64,000 bases of DNA, taken from NCBI GenBank assembly GCA_963575745.1, contig CAUYUJ010017656.1:72001-136000 (forward strand), given 5' to 3'. The notes beneath the pieces are model-generated. The model did not search any database and was not told the origin of the DNA. It was given only the letters and a program-made list of their open reading frames with translations. Positions 33,173-44,558 of this stretch are shown here, piece after piece (the stretch's first letter is position 1; every line of letters begins with the position of its first letter). The position numbers and the translations under genes were made by a program. This DNA comes from Prorocentrum cordatum. Its lineage: Eukaryota; Sar; Dinophyceae; Prorocentrales; Prorocentraceae.

Positions 33173-33529
33173 GTGGAGCGCGAGTTACTGGACGCCCTGC
33201 AGGTGGTCGACATGAAATCCGACAGCGTCGACGACGTCGCGGTACTTCCAGGTCAACATGTAGCACAGGATTACCACAATTGTTCCTGTCCTGTGGCTGG
33301 TACTGCGACGCCCGCTGGTGGCGGCACAAACGACTTGCTTGATATCGACGACGTGCGGGCCGACGCGGCGACACACATTCAGGCCCAGGCGCGGACGGCC
33401 TCAACGGTGTCGCGTAGATGGGCGCGCAGTCCAAACTTGTTCAAGCATTGCACCACTGGCTCATGCAGGAAACCGCGGATACGAGCAGGTGTGCCAGATG
33501 GGGTGTTCGACCGTCGCGCCACCAGCTGA
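33173..33529 (+). pseudogene. Possible fragment of a helicase-associated protein
   Basis: Frame reading MERELLDALQVVDMKSDSVD and, later, LFKHCTTGSCRKPRIRAGVP. A short H-C..-C arrangement like this precedes PIF1-like helicases in some mobile elements, and a helicase C-terminus lies 4 kb downstream on the same strand. The link is weak; the frame may be non-coding. Confidence 0.2.
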
Positions 33530-34784
33530 GCAGGAGAAGACGGGTAGGACTCCCGCGCTGGGAGCGGAAGAGGCGAAGTTGGTTGAGGCCAACGCGCCAA
33601 AGCCCGGGGAGGCGAACCTGGCTTGGGACGGCCCGGCAGCTGCTCCCGACGTCGCTCCGCCTCCTTGGTCGCCTTGTGCAGGGCGCCGGTCCAGGCCGCC
33701 GCCCGATATTTCGGGCCGTTGTTGTTTGCCCTGCCCGCCCACGGGGCCAGTCTCATCGTCCCCCTCTCTTCCCCTCTCGGCCAGGCGAGCCAGCACGTTG
33801 TCGTTTCATGCTCGTGTTTTTCATGGGTAGCCGCAGTGCGGCCAGTGCATGTTATGCTTGAGCGGCGGTACCCCTCTGACCACCAGCCCTTGCTTCTCCC
33901 CCCCGCAGCGAGTGCCCCCCCCCCCCTCCTCTTCCTCTTCCTCATCCTCCCCCTCTTTCTTCAATCTTCTGCGCCAAGGGCTCAAGGTAGGCCCCTGCCT
34001 GCTCGGCTCTTGCCCCTGGGCTGGACCACATGCGTTTCCGCTTGAGGGCCAATGCGGGCATACGGTGTGGCTACCACTGCACATCGGGCTGCAACGTCGG
34101 CGAAGCTCAGATATGCGTCATTTTCGCCGTCCGCTCTTGTCCAGCGCAGCATCATTCGCTCCTTGTGTGCGGCGTGGGCCGAACCAGGTCGAGCGGTACT
34201 GCCCCAGAGCCATGGTGATGTACAACTCGACGTGCCGAGCAGCCTCTTTGGCAGCCCATGGTTGGTTCAGTCTTCGGTCCCCTAAGGCAGGCCTGAGCCG
34301 CGGGTTCCATAAACGTACATGGTGCTGGGCCCGTCTTCGGCAGCAGCTCTGGCGCGCGACTCGTGCGTTGCCCAGGTTCGTCGTTGCGGACGAGGCGGCG
34401 ACCGTGCGCGCCTGGAGGCGGAGCGCGCGCGGACCCAGTTGAAAATCAAGCATCGAACAAAAAGCATGTCCGCTCTTGCCTGCTCCTGGTCCTCCGCCTC
34501 CTCCTTTTCCCCTCCTCATCGGCCCCATCCTCGTCCTCCTCTCCGTCCGAACGGCCGAGGGATCTGCGAGTCCATCCCGCCAGGCCCTGCGGCTGGATAG
34601 CATGGTCTCTCTCTCTCTCTCTCTCTCCGCAGGGGCCCCGAGGTCGGCCCGCGGGGCCGAGGCGACCCAGCCGGGCAAGCGAACTTGACGGCTCCATTTG
34701 TTTGGGGTGTCCTTGTAAGAAGACCCCCCTCTTCCCGCAGACCCTGCCTTCCCGCCCTGCCCCAGCTCGTTCATCAGGAGGGAA
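33530..34784. other. No gene recognised
   Basis: GC-rich with overlapping frames on both strands, C/T-rich at 33900-33970 and a (TC)n tract at 34607-34628. Nothing identifiable. Confidence 0.45.
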
Positions 34785-34945
34785 GGATACACACAGACAC
34801 AATGAATCGGCGATTCCCCCGAAAATATGGGAAAGTATGGGAATTGGGGTGGGGAAGACAAAAGCCCAGAAAAGATTGGAAAAAGATGAGGAATCCTGCT
34901 GTTTGTGTGTATGTCTTTGTGTGCCCCAGGGCCCCAGCCAGTTTA
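34785..34945. mobile_element. MITE-like dispersed repeat, copy 3
   Basis: ACACAGACACAATGAATCGG, GGGGAAGACAAAAGCCCAG and TTTGTGTGCCCCAGGGCCCC blocks match copies at 23612 and 27411. Confidence 0.6.
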
Positions 34946-35640
34946 CCCTCTCCTGGCCGGGCATCCTGCGGCCCAGAGGGCAGCGTCACACTGCAGGACG
35001 CCGGCCTCCTTAGGAGGCTAGGCCCCTGGGGGGGAAATCCTGGACTCGCTGGGCCTCGCGGAGGCCATCCTCGCCCGGGTGCGGTCCCGAGGCGAGGCCT
35101 CCCCGTGTCTGTCGTCGGGGGTGGACAGAGCCCCCAACAGTGACACGTCGATTAGTGGATTGTCCGTTTTCGGCTCTCGAGAGGGCGCCGCGGCCGTTAT
35201 TTTCCAGGCTTGCGCCCGCCAGGTTTAGGCCTCAAGTCGTTTTCACTGAACCACGTTTTACGAAATGGAGATCTGTCCATCCCCGATGTCGGCGCCCTCA
35301 TGCAGAGGAGTCGGACCCAGACGTGTCTAGGGTCGTTTGATCATGGACCGCCAGGCTTTCGGCCCGTCCTCGACGACCTTCCGGGGTGCGCCCCTGACCC
35401 CCTGGCCTCTCCTCCCAACATTGCGGGTTACGTTTCGCCTTCCTGCCTCGGGCTGCATTTCGAGGGTGGTTGAGCAACGGGAGGATCTGGGGGAGAAAGA
35501 TAAGTAGGAGGAGGAGGAGGACCAGCGTAAACCCAAGACGCAGCAAAGAGATTGCAATAAACCGTCCCTCCAAGTTCCTTCTTCACAGGCGCGTACAAGG
35601 ATTCGTTTTCACTGAGAAAAGCTCGCCGCTGAAAGACAAC
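34946..35640. other. No gene recognised
   Basis: Short frames only; no repeats of note apart from a small GGA run near 35508-35520. Confidence 0.5.
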
Positions 35641-35644
35641 CGTT

Positions 35645-35855
35645 TGAAAGTCCGGAATTGAACCAGAACGCCATTCCTGGCCTTTCAACGTCGCGAATCA
35701 CGTGCTTGTCGCGGCTTGGCAATCTTGAGCCGTGCCAGAACACCATTCTTGCGACGTCAACACCGCGAATCAACGTAAGTGTTGCGCTCTGACATAATGG
35801 AATCGTGCCAAGACACCGCGTCTGCATCGTTAGCCGTGAAATACCCGAAATTGCC
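35645..35855. repeat. 72-bp unit minisatellite, 3 copies
   Basis: CCAGAACNCC-type anchor at 35663, 35735 and 35808, each followed by CGCGAATCA or a variant. Confidence 0.65.
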
Positions 35856-35874
35856 GCAAACTCTTCAGGCGAGA

Positions 35875-36262
35875 CCCACATGTCGGAAAGGAACCGCACT
35901 CCATCCATGAAATTCTTGCAATAGATTAAAGCGAATGCGCGCGGCGCAAAGATGAGAGCCACATTTTGAAAGCGGGCCGCCCTCCATCTGTGAAAATCTT
36001 GCAAAATGTTAAAACGAACTAGCACGGCGCTAAGGCAACAGCCACATTTTGAAAGATGTCCGACTCCCATCCTTGAAATTCTTGCACTAGTGAAAGCGAA
36101 TGTGCGCAGCGCCAAGGCAAGAGCCAGTTCTTGAAAGCGGCCCGCTCTCCATCCGTGAAACCCTTGCTGAATTTTGAAGCGAACGTGCGTGGCGCCAAGG
36201 TGACAGCCACATGTTGAAGGCGGGCCGCCCTCCATCCGCGAAACCCTTGCAATTTCTCAACC
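35875..36262. repeat. 82-83-bp unit minisatellite, 5 copies
   Basis: GCCACATTTTGAAAG-type anchor at about 35878, 35958, 36041, 36123 and 36206. Each unit contains CTCCATCNGTGAAA, CTTGCA and GGCGCNAAGG. A solitary copy is at 41236-41322. Confidence 0.8.
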
Positions 36263-36419
36263 CCATATCCTAAGGATGGGTTCTTGCTCCCCATATCCAA
36301 AGGATGATATTCCTGTTAATACTCCGACCGCGCCGACAACTCCTTCTCATCTTCCTCCTCCTCGTCTTCTCCTCATCCTCCCCCTCCCTCTCGTTCTCGA
36401 CGCTCTGCCTCCCCCTCCC

Positions 36420-36452
36420 CCTCGTATGATGCTGGTGCTGATGATGATGATG

Positions 36453-36487
<35 letters not shown>

Positions 36488-37085
36488 GACGATGATGATG
36501 CTTATGATAATAATAATGATGATGGCGACGACAACGATGATGCTAATAATAATAATGATGATGATGATGATGATAATGATGGCCATAATGATGATACTCA
36601 TGCGTTTGATGCGTTTGATGAGCATGATGCTGGTGTTGTTGATGATGAAGACAACACCTGGTGATGGCAATGAAGATGATGATGCCGATGACGCTGAAGA
36701 CAATGATGATGATGGTGGTGACGATGATGGTGATGATGGTGATGATTTTCTTGGTGAGAACGATGATGCTGATGAGCAGGATGGTGATGGTGATGGTAAT
36801 GATGTTGGTGATGATGGTGATGATGATGATGGTGATGCTGATGAGCAGGATGGTGGTGTTGTTGATGATGGTTGCAACCATGCTGTCGACAACAATTGTG
36901 CTGATGACGATGATAATGTTGGTGGTGATGCTAACGATGATCACAATAAGGGTGATGATGGTGATGATGCTGGTGTTGATGGCGGAGAAGACATTCATGA
37001 TGTCTCGAGCGAGGCGCTGGCGATGGTGATGATGATAATGAGGATGATGGCGGTGATGATGAGGAGGATGATGGAGATGAGGATG

Positions 37086-37117
<32 letters not shown>

Positions 37118-37130
37118 GATGGAGCAGCTT
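36420..37130 (+). repeat. GATGAT-type trinucleotide array
   Basis: Long imperfect GAT/GGT/GCT array. Asp-rich, Met/Ile-rich and His/Ser-rich frames on both strands are artefacts. Confidence 0.95.
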
Positions 37131-37132
37131 TT

Positions 37133-37690
37133 GAGGATGCCTCGGGCGAGATCCGGGTTTTAGCACACCCAAGGGGGAGGGCCGCCAGGGGGTATCTCAC
37201 TCGTCCGTTCGCGCCCAGATCGCGGGGATGCTTCAAGCGGTTTGCATGTTTGGGGCCCCACTACATTCCGCTTTCGGAGCACTGGGGGAGGATACCTTGG
37301 ACGAGGGGCTGGCTTTCGCACCCCAGGGGGGGCAGATTGCAAGGATACTTCGAGCGGTTTAATTGTTTTGTTGGCCAGATTCGTTCGCGTTCAGAACAGA
37401 CTCTGAGGATGTCTCGGGTGAAACGCTGGCCTCAGTACCGCAAGGGGCTTAGACTACGAGGATCTATTTGGCGGTTTGCTTGTTTTGGTTGTGTCAGACT
37501 CGCTTGCGTCCAGAGCAGAACCCGAGGATGTCTCAAGCGAGTCGCTGGCTCTCGCGCGCCAAGGAGCGCAGATTGCGAGGATGTTTCAGGCGATTTGCTT
37601 CGTCCGGTGGCCAAAGTCATTTGCGGGACCAGCGCGGTGGCCAGCACTCCCAAGGGACGGGGGGAACGTATTCCAGGATGCTGAAAGTGG
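37133..37690. repeat. 119-bp higher-order repeat with two alternating half-units
   Basis: Half-unit A (GAGGATGTCTCGGGCGA then GCTGGC) at about 37133, 37287, 37405, 37525, and half-unit B (AAGGATACTTCGAGCGGTTT) at about 37220, 37340, 37458, 37577. The period is 118-120 bp except for the first interval. Confidence 0.75.
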
Positions 37691-38410
37691 CCAACATCCA
37701 CCGCACAGGCAGGATCCACGGCGTGCTCCCTGCTCACGTGGGAATGCGGGCTCGTTTCGTTGGCAAGCCCAATGAAACATAGAGCACCGGGCCACCGTCG
37801 TTGACTTCGTATTCGAAACGGACGACCAGATGAACTACCGCAATAACCGCCCGGGCGGGATCTTCAGGTCGTTCCGTTCCCGACGGGCATTTGGCTGCAG
37901 GTCGACCACTTCAAGCAGGCCCCCACGTGGAAAAAAAAAATGAATGATGTGGACAGCAAAGAGGAGGCTGCAAAAGAGAAGATTGCTCGCGGCCTGTTTT
38001 GCATGCTGCTGATGGAGGCCACATTCACCTGGGAGGCGTCGCCCGTGTCTCACAGCGCAAAGCGCTTCGGCTTCATGCCCTCGCACGCCCACTACCTGAC
38101 AACGACGACTACGCAAGGGCAGACGGTACGCGGCGCAGTGACCGTCGACTGCGCGCGCCAGGGGCCCCAGGGACAGCGCGGCGCTGACGACGAAGCATGG
38201 TGGCTGAACCTCTATGTGATGTTCTCCCGCGCCACCCAGATGGCGGACACGTTGCTGGCGCGGTCGCCTCTTCATTGGCCGCTGGACAAAGGTCGACCAA
38301 AGTCGGCGAAGGCGGTTCTCAAATGCTTCGAGAAGAAAGAGGGTTTAAGGGTGGAGAGATATGTTGTGCGTGCCGAGAAATACGGGATGGAGCTACCAGA
38401 AGAAGAGTAG
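37690..38410 (+). pseudogene. PIF1/RecD-like helicase, C-terminal fragment, frameshifted
   Basis: Three successive frames join into one protein tail: RIHGVLPAHVGMRARFVGKP (to about 37780), RATVVDFVFETDDQMNYRNN (about 37788-37847), and FPTGIWLQVDHFKQAPTW (about 37875 on) continuing in frame into 37940-38410. Motif V-like TTTTTQGQTVRGAV and motif VI-like WWLNLYVMFSRAT are the superfamily 1B landmarks; LPAHVGMR is typical of PIF1-like proteins. Two frame changes and a missing ATPase half make this a fragment. The tandem array ends directly upstream. Related fragments are common in dinoflagellate genomes (recalled). Confidence 0.65.
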
Positions 38411-38426
38411 AATATTGAACCCTCTG

Positions 38427-38673
38427 TGGCCCGATGCCAAGTGCGGACGGTCTTGCAGGAGCTGGCTCACATGCGCAGCCCGGTCAGATGCTCTATGGCC
38501 ATTGCGCGAGCGTGACTAAGTTGCTGGCCCGACGCCAGGCGCCGACGACCTCTTTCTCCAGTTCCCCGCGCGCCCAGCCGCGCGCTGCCCGATGCCAAGT
38601 GGAGATGATCGCCAGACTCGTCGGCACGAGGCAAAGTGCGAACAATGTGGCCCGACGGCATGTGTCGACGACG
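38427..38673 (+). repeat. Four dispersed copies of a 23-26-bp motif
   Basis: TGGCCCGAYGCC followed by AAGTG or GGCG and GACGAC, at about 38427, 38525, 38585 and 38648. Confidence 0.6.
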
Positions 38674-39215
38674 TTTTTGCGTGCTGGTGGCGAACGGGAC
38701 TTCCTCGAGTCGCTAGATAAAACGAGCCACGCGTTCCCCCCTTCTCTCCATGTGCTTTTGGCTGGGCTGCCGCAGTTTACACCGCCGGCGGGACACTGGC
38801 GCGCGAGCTCCCAGCGCCAAACCGATAGCAGACCCTCTTTTCCACGTGGTGCGCAGCGTGAGATGTTTGCGCGAGCCACTGCGTCAGGACGTCTGTGCCA
38901 GCGAACGAGGTGCAGGGGTCTTGCACGCCATGTACATGAGCACCCACGTTGCTCGTTACAGTCCAGGTCACTGATGCGCATAAGCATTCATCATAAACTA
39001 ATGCATGTCTAGATTCATGCGCAAAAAAACCTTCGTGAAAGTGAGATCCATTCACATTCGAACTTATGCACCGTGAGGTTTTCATTCCCAACCCTCCTGC
39101 GTTGGGTTGTCGTTTTGAATAGAGCACTGCTCGCGCGTCTCCTTCCCCCCGCGTCTCCTTCCCACCGTCTCCTTCCCACCCCCTCCCGTCCCTCTCTTCC
39201 CCCCTTCCTGCCTTT

Positions 39216-40835
39216 GACCTCGCCATCCCTGGGGGGCTGCGATCTGTGAAACTGTCGCCACTTTCGAGGCCTGCTGGGGGGCCCAGCACAGTGGGCACAC
39301 ACGGCAGATTCAAACTAGACCTCGCCATCCTTGGGGGGCTGCGATCTGTGAAATTGTCGCCACTTTCGAGGCCTGCTGGGGGGCCCAGCACAGTGGGTAC
39401 ACACCGCAGATTCAAACTTGACCTTGCCATCCCTGGGGGGCTGCGATCTGTGAAATTGTCGCCACTTTCGAGGCCTGCTGGGGGGCCCGGCACAGTGGGT
39501 ACACACCGCAGATTCAAACTAGACCTCGCCATCCCTGGGGGGCTGCGATCTGTGAAAGTGTCGCCACTTTCGAGGCCTGCTGGGGGGCCCAGCACACTGA
39601 GTACACACCTCAGATTCAAATTAGACCTCGCCATCCCTGGGGGCTGCGATCTGTGAAACTGTCGCCACGTTCGAGGCCTGCTGGGGGGGCCAGCACACTG
39701 GGTACACACCGCAGATTCAAACTACACCTCGCCGTCCCTGGGGGGCTGCGATCTGTGAAATTGTCGCCACTTTCGAGGCCTGCTGGGGGGCCCAGCACAG
39801 TGGGTACACACGGCAGATTCAAATTAGACCTCGCCATCCCTTGGGGGCTGCGATCTGTGAAATTGTCGCCACTTTCGAGGCCTGCTGAAAGGGCCCAGCA
39901 CAGTGGGTACACACCGCAGATTCAAATTAGACCTCGCCATCCCTGGGGGGCTGCGATCTGTGAAATTGTCGCCGCTTTCGAGGTATGCTGGGGGGCCCAG
40001 CACAGTGGGCACACACCGCTAATTCAAACTAGATCTCGCCATCCCTGGGGGGGGCTGCGATCTGTGAAATTGTCGCCACTTTCGAGGCCTGCTGGGGGGG
40101 GCAGCACAGTGGGTACCCACCGCAGATTCAAATTAGACCTCGCCATCCCTGGGGGGCTGCGATCTGTGAAACTGTCGCCACTTTCGAGGCCTGCTGGGGG
40201 GCCCAGCACAGTGACTTAGACCTCGCCATCCCTGGGGGGCTGCGATCTGTGAAACTGTCGCCACTTTCGAGGCCTGCTGGGGGGCCCAGCACAGTGGGTA
40301 CCCACCGCAGATTCAAATTAGACCTCGCCATCCCTGGGGGGCTGCGATCTGTGAAACTGTCGCCACTTTCGAGGCCTGCTGGGGGGCCCAGCACAGTGGG
40401 TACCCACCGCAGATTCAAATTAGACCTCGCCATCCCTGGGGGGCTGCGATCTGTGAAATTGTCGCCACTTTCGAGGCCTGCTGGGGGGCCCAGCACAGTG
40501 GGTACACACCGCAGATTCAAATTTGACCTCGCCATCCCTGGGGGGCTGCGATATTTGAAAGTGTCGTCACTTTCGAGGCCTGCTGGGGGGCCCAGCACAG
40601 TGGGTACACACCGCAGATTCAAACTAGACCTCGCCATCCCTGGGGGGCTGCGATATTTGAAAGTGTCGTCACTTTCGAGGCCTGCTGAAAGGGCCCAGCA
40701 CAGTGGGTACACACCGCAGATTCAAATTAGACCTCGCCATCCCTGGGGGGCTGCGATCTGCGAAATTGTCGCCACTTTCGAGGGCTGCTGAGGGGCCCAG
40801 CACAGTGGGTACACACCGCAGACTCAAATTAGACG
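39216..40835. repeat. 102-bp minisatellite, about 16 copies, open on both strands
   Basis: Highly similar units of 102 bp (34 codons). Each carries GACCTCGCCATCCCTGGGGG, GCTGCGATCTGTGAAA, TCGCCACTTTCGAGGCC and ACACACCGCAGATTCAAA blocks. The plus frame repeats LSPLSRPAGGPSTVGTHRRF; the minus frame repeats NLRCVPTVLGPPAGLESGDN. Small indels near 39640, 39690 and 40050 and a shortened unit at 40206 break the frames. Confidence 0.9.
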
Positions 40836-41235
40836 CCGGTTTCGTCCTTGTTCTCCTCCTGCAGTCACCTTCCCTCTGCTGCTGCCGTGCTGATGGCTCG
40901 GCTTCCCGCACGTTTTTCTCCTGCTCTGCGTTCCCGACTCCCCATGTCCTCTTCGAGCCTGTAGTTGTCGCCCCTCGGTCGTGTATGGTTTTCCTGCGCA
41001 TCATGCCATAGGCGCGTGTCCCAAGTATCTTACACATCAAGTTGATTGTCCATGCAAGTTTCGGCCAACTCCTCGTTTCCATTGATACAAATGGGTTGGG
41101 TACGTCACAGGGTAATTGTTTAGTTATTCATGGCTCAAGCTCGTTCATATTCGAATTCGCTTGCGCTTAAACACCCACGGGGGACGGCCCATGCAGTAGA
41201 CACGCATACGGGGAGCCCCACGCAGTGAATAATTC

Positions 41236-41322
41236 AAGACGAATGCGTGTGGCGCTAAGGCGACAGCCACATTTTGATTGCGGACCGCCCTCCAACCGCA
41301 AAACTCCTGCAACTTTCAAGCT
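41236..41322. repeat. Solitary copy of the 82-bp unit
   Basis: GGCGCTAAGGCGACAGCC, ATTTTGATTGCGGACCGCC and CTCCAACCGCAAAACTCCTG match the array at 35875-36262. Confidence 0.7.
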
Positions 41323-41449
41323 TCAGAATCATCAATGATAAGGAACTCGCAGGTGAAACACCTGGCCCGCCCTTTCGCCCAGCCTCGGAGCGCGACAGGG
41401 AGAATTCATTTAGAAGGCAGAGGTGTAGAGGAGGGGGGGCAGAGAAGGA

Positions 41450-42085
41450 GGGGGTGAGAGGGGGGGGGGGGGGGCCACGGGCAAGGAGGCGGAGAGGAGG
41501 AGGAGGACGAGGAGGAGGAGGAGGAGGACAAGGAGGATAGGATGGAGGGGAGGTAGAGGAGACGGATTAAGAGAAGAAGGGGAGGGACAACGCCACAGCG
41601 CAGCTTGGCGAGGTGGCGTGGGCGCTCCGGGCAGCGGCCTCGGCTGGATGCGGGATGCGTCCTCGCTGGTGGGGAGCGGCCTCGGCTCGTTGGGCATCGG
41701 GAAGGAGCTCTGCGTTTTCTCCTGGCCTCTTGTCCTCCTCTTCTGCTCCTCCATCCTCCTCCTCCTCCTCCTCCTCCTCCTCCTCCTCCTCCTCCTCCTC
41801 CTCCTCCTCCTCCCTCCTCCTCCCTCCTCGCTGCCCTCCTCCTCCCTATCCCCCTTCCCCCGCCGCCCCCTCTCCTCCAGGAGGATTGCAGTTCCTCCTC
41901 GTCTACCCGTCCCCTCCACCACGGGGAAGGGGCCCTCCTCGTCCTCCTCCTCCTCCTCCTCCTCCTCCTCCTCCTCCTTCTCCTCCTCCTCCCTCCTCCT
42001 CCTCCTCCTCCTCCTCCTCCCCTCCTCCTCCTCCTCCTCTCCTCCTCCTCCTCCTCCTCCTCCTCCTCCTCCTCCTCCGTCCCCC
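41450..42085 (+). repeat. GGA tract and long (TCC)n tract
   Basis: Poly-G and GGA at 41455-41540; TCC at 41748-41830 and 41938-42085. A GC-rich stretch lies between. Confidence 0.9.
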
Positions 42086-42461
42086 TCCTTCCCCCTCCTT
42101 GTTCTTCCTTCCCCGTCATTCACGTTGTTCGTCGCTCCTCGAAGTTGTTCCTGTTTCGGGCCCAGAGATCCGCGAGGCTCCGGAAGATTCGGAGCGGCAG
42201 CTTTGGGCGATTTTCGGCCCACTGGCCTCCAACGGGGGCCCCAAGACCGTCAGAAAGCAACGCAGGATGAGAAAACGGCCCTAGGGATGAAGTCCAGGCC
42301 CCTGCGGGACTACGCATCGGATGAATTGGAGCGCCAGATGTCTGGGTCGGGGTGCGCCCCAGCAGCTGCGTCGGGGTGCACTCCATTTTCTCCATCACTC
42401 TTCGGCTCCATGTTGGAAACAGCAGCTGGTCCGACGTCCTGGTCGGTATCCTGTGCCTCTT

Positions 42462-42494
<33 letters not shown>

Positions 42495-43295
42495 GGTTCT
42501 CTCTCCCTCGACTCTTGTAGGCGCGGCAGACTGAGCGTATTCTAGGGGACTCACCACCCCCTGGGTTAAAAAGTCTGGACCGGCACTGCACGAAGTGGCA
42601 GCCCCCTTGGTCCTCGCTCTTCGATCATTCCTCGATATTCGATCTTTGATCGGTCCTCAATCCTGGATCTTCAATCTTCCATCGATCTTCGATATTCTAG
42701 CGGGTCTCAGATGAAGTCGACACTTCCTGGCGGCATGAAATGTTACCAGAAACTTGATTTCCCGGAAGTCTCAAGCGAAATCGTCACGGTTTCGGAGTGG
42801 AGAGTGTTTTGTTGAGGATGTCCCGCGAAATTTGAATTAGTTGGTGGCATTGGAAATCATCTAGTCGCCTGAAGGGCGGCCGCAGAGTGTTTGCCGAGGA
42901 ATATTTGAGCGAAATGCGACTTTCTGGTCCATACCCCATTTGGCCATCATTATATCAAAGGGCGATAGTGGTCACGGCAACATTGTATTTGGGCCCCTTG
43001 GCCTAACAGGAAACGCGCAACGTTTCTTGCGCGACTTCTGCGCTCAGGACTTTTCAACCCAGGGGACTTACGTATAGGTCACGCAGACGTTCAGGAGGCT
43101 CTGTGGCTACGACTGGCTGGTGGCCCCAGGAGCAGTCAAAGATCTTGCAACTTATCGCGCAATGAACATGCATGTTGTTTCGGATGATGTCTTCAATGAG
43201 ACGTATGTAGCAAGTGAGGTAGACTGATGACAAAATTATCCTGGCGAAGCACCCAGCCATATGCAGCTGTGACTACCGCAATTGTGAATAGTTTC
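42086..43295. other. No gene recognised
   Basis: (TC)n at 42462-42492; TCGATCTTCGATATTC-type low complexity at 42620-42700. Otherwise short frames only. Confidence 0.5.
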
Positions 43296-44455
43296 TTCGG
43301 TGGAGCCCCGTATGGGGCCACGAAGCGCCGCACTGGGTGGGGGTAACGCATGCGGGCGGTAGCATCGGGGCCGTCGGTGGAGCTCCGTATGGGCCCACAA
43401 AAAGCTGTACCGGGAGGGGGGCGAACCTGCGGGCGGTAGCACTGGGGCCGTCGGTGGAGCTCCCTATGGGGCCACGAAACGCTGTACTGGGTGGGGGGGG
43501 ACGCATGCGGGCGGTAGCACTGGGGCCATAGGTGGGGCTACCTATGGGGCCACGAAAGCTGTGCTGGGTGGGGGTGACCATGCGGGCGGTAACACTGATA
43601 CCGTCGGTGGAGATCCCTATGGGGCCACGAAACGCTGTACTGGGTGGATGGGACGCAGGCGGGCGGCAGCACTGGGGCCGTCGGTGGAGCTCGCTATGGG
43701 GTCAGGCAACGCTGTACTGGCTGGGGGGAGACACATGCGGGCGGTAGCACTGTGGCCGTCGGTGGAGCTCCGTTTGGGGCCACGAAACGCTGTACTGGCT
43801 GAGGGAGGTGCACGCGGGCGGTAGAAATGAACCCTTCGGTGGAGCTCCCTATGGGGCCACGAAACGTTGTACTGGCTTGGGGGGAGACGCATGCAGGCGG
43901 TAGCAATGGGGCCGTCAGTGGAGCTCCTTATGGGGCCCCGAAACGTTGTACTGGCTGAGGGAGGCGCATGCGGGCGGTAGAACTGGACCCTTTGGTGGAG
44001 CCCCCTATGGGGCCACGAAACGCTGTACTGGGCCGGGCGGGGCGCATGCGGGCGGTAGCATTGGTGCCTTCGGTGGAGCTCCAAACGAACGTTGTACTGG
44101 GTGGGTGGGACACATGCGGGCGGCAGCACTGGGGCCGTCGGTGGAGCTCCCTATGGGGTCACGAAACGTTGTATTGAGTGGGGGGGCGCATGCGGACGAA
44201 GCTCCGTATGCGACCACGAAACGCTGTACTGGGGGGGGGGGCCTACGGGCGGCAGCACTGGGGCCGTCGGTGGAGCCCTCTATGGGGCCACGAAACGCTG
44301 TACTTGGTGGGGGCATGCCAGCGGCAGCACTGGGGCCGTCGGTGGAGCTCCTCTTGGGGCCACGAAACGCTGTACTGGGTGGGGGGGGGCGCACGCGGGC
44401 GGTAGCACTGGTGCGTTCGGTGGAACTCTTTCTGGGGCCACGGAGCGTGTGAGAG
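43296..44455. repeat. 77-bp minisatellite, about 16 copies
   Basis: Units of about 66-80 bp, mostly 77, containing GCTGTACTGGGTGGGGG, GCATGCGGGCGGTAGCAC, TGGGGCCGTCGGTGGAGCTC and TATGGGGCCACGAAA. The unit is not a multiple of 3, so frames rotate. Confidence 0.9.
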
Positions 44456-44465
44456 GTGTGCTGAA

Positions 44466-44522
44466 TCGGATGATGATGATGATGCTGATGATGATGATGA
44501 TGATGATGATGGTGATGATGAC

Positions 44523-44558
<36 letters not shown>

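Noticed and set aside
35640-35700. Minus-strand tRNA candidate: GGTTCAATTCC B-box, paired T-arm and a 7-bp acceptor-like stem
   Set aside because: Only about 13 bases separate the 5' stem from the T-arm, so D and anticodon arms are absent; the sequence is part of a 72-bp tandem repeat.
39216-40835. CRISPR-like array
   Set aside because: Units are contiguous and similar throughout; there are no unique spacers, and the genome is eukaryotic.
41120-41145. CATGGCTCAAG, similar to the end of the dinoflagellate spliced leader
   Set aside because: Only the last few bases match and the upstream leader sequence is missing.
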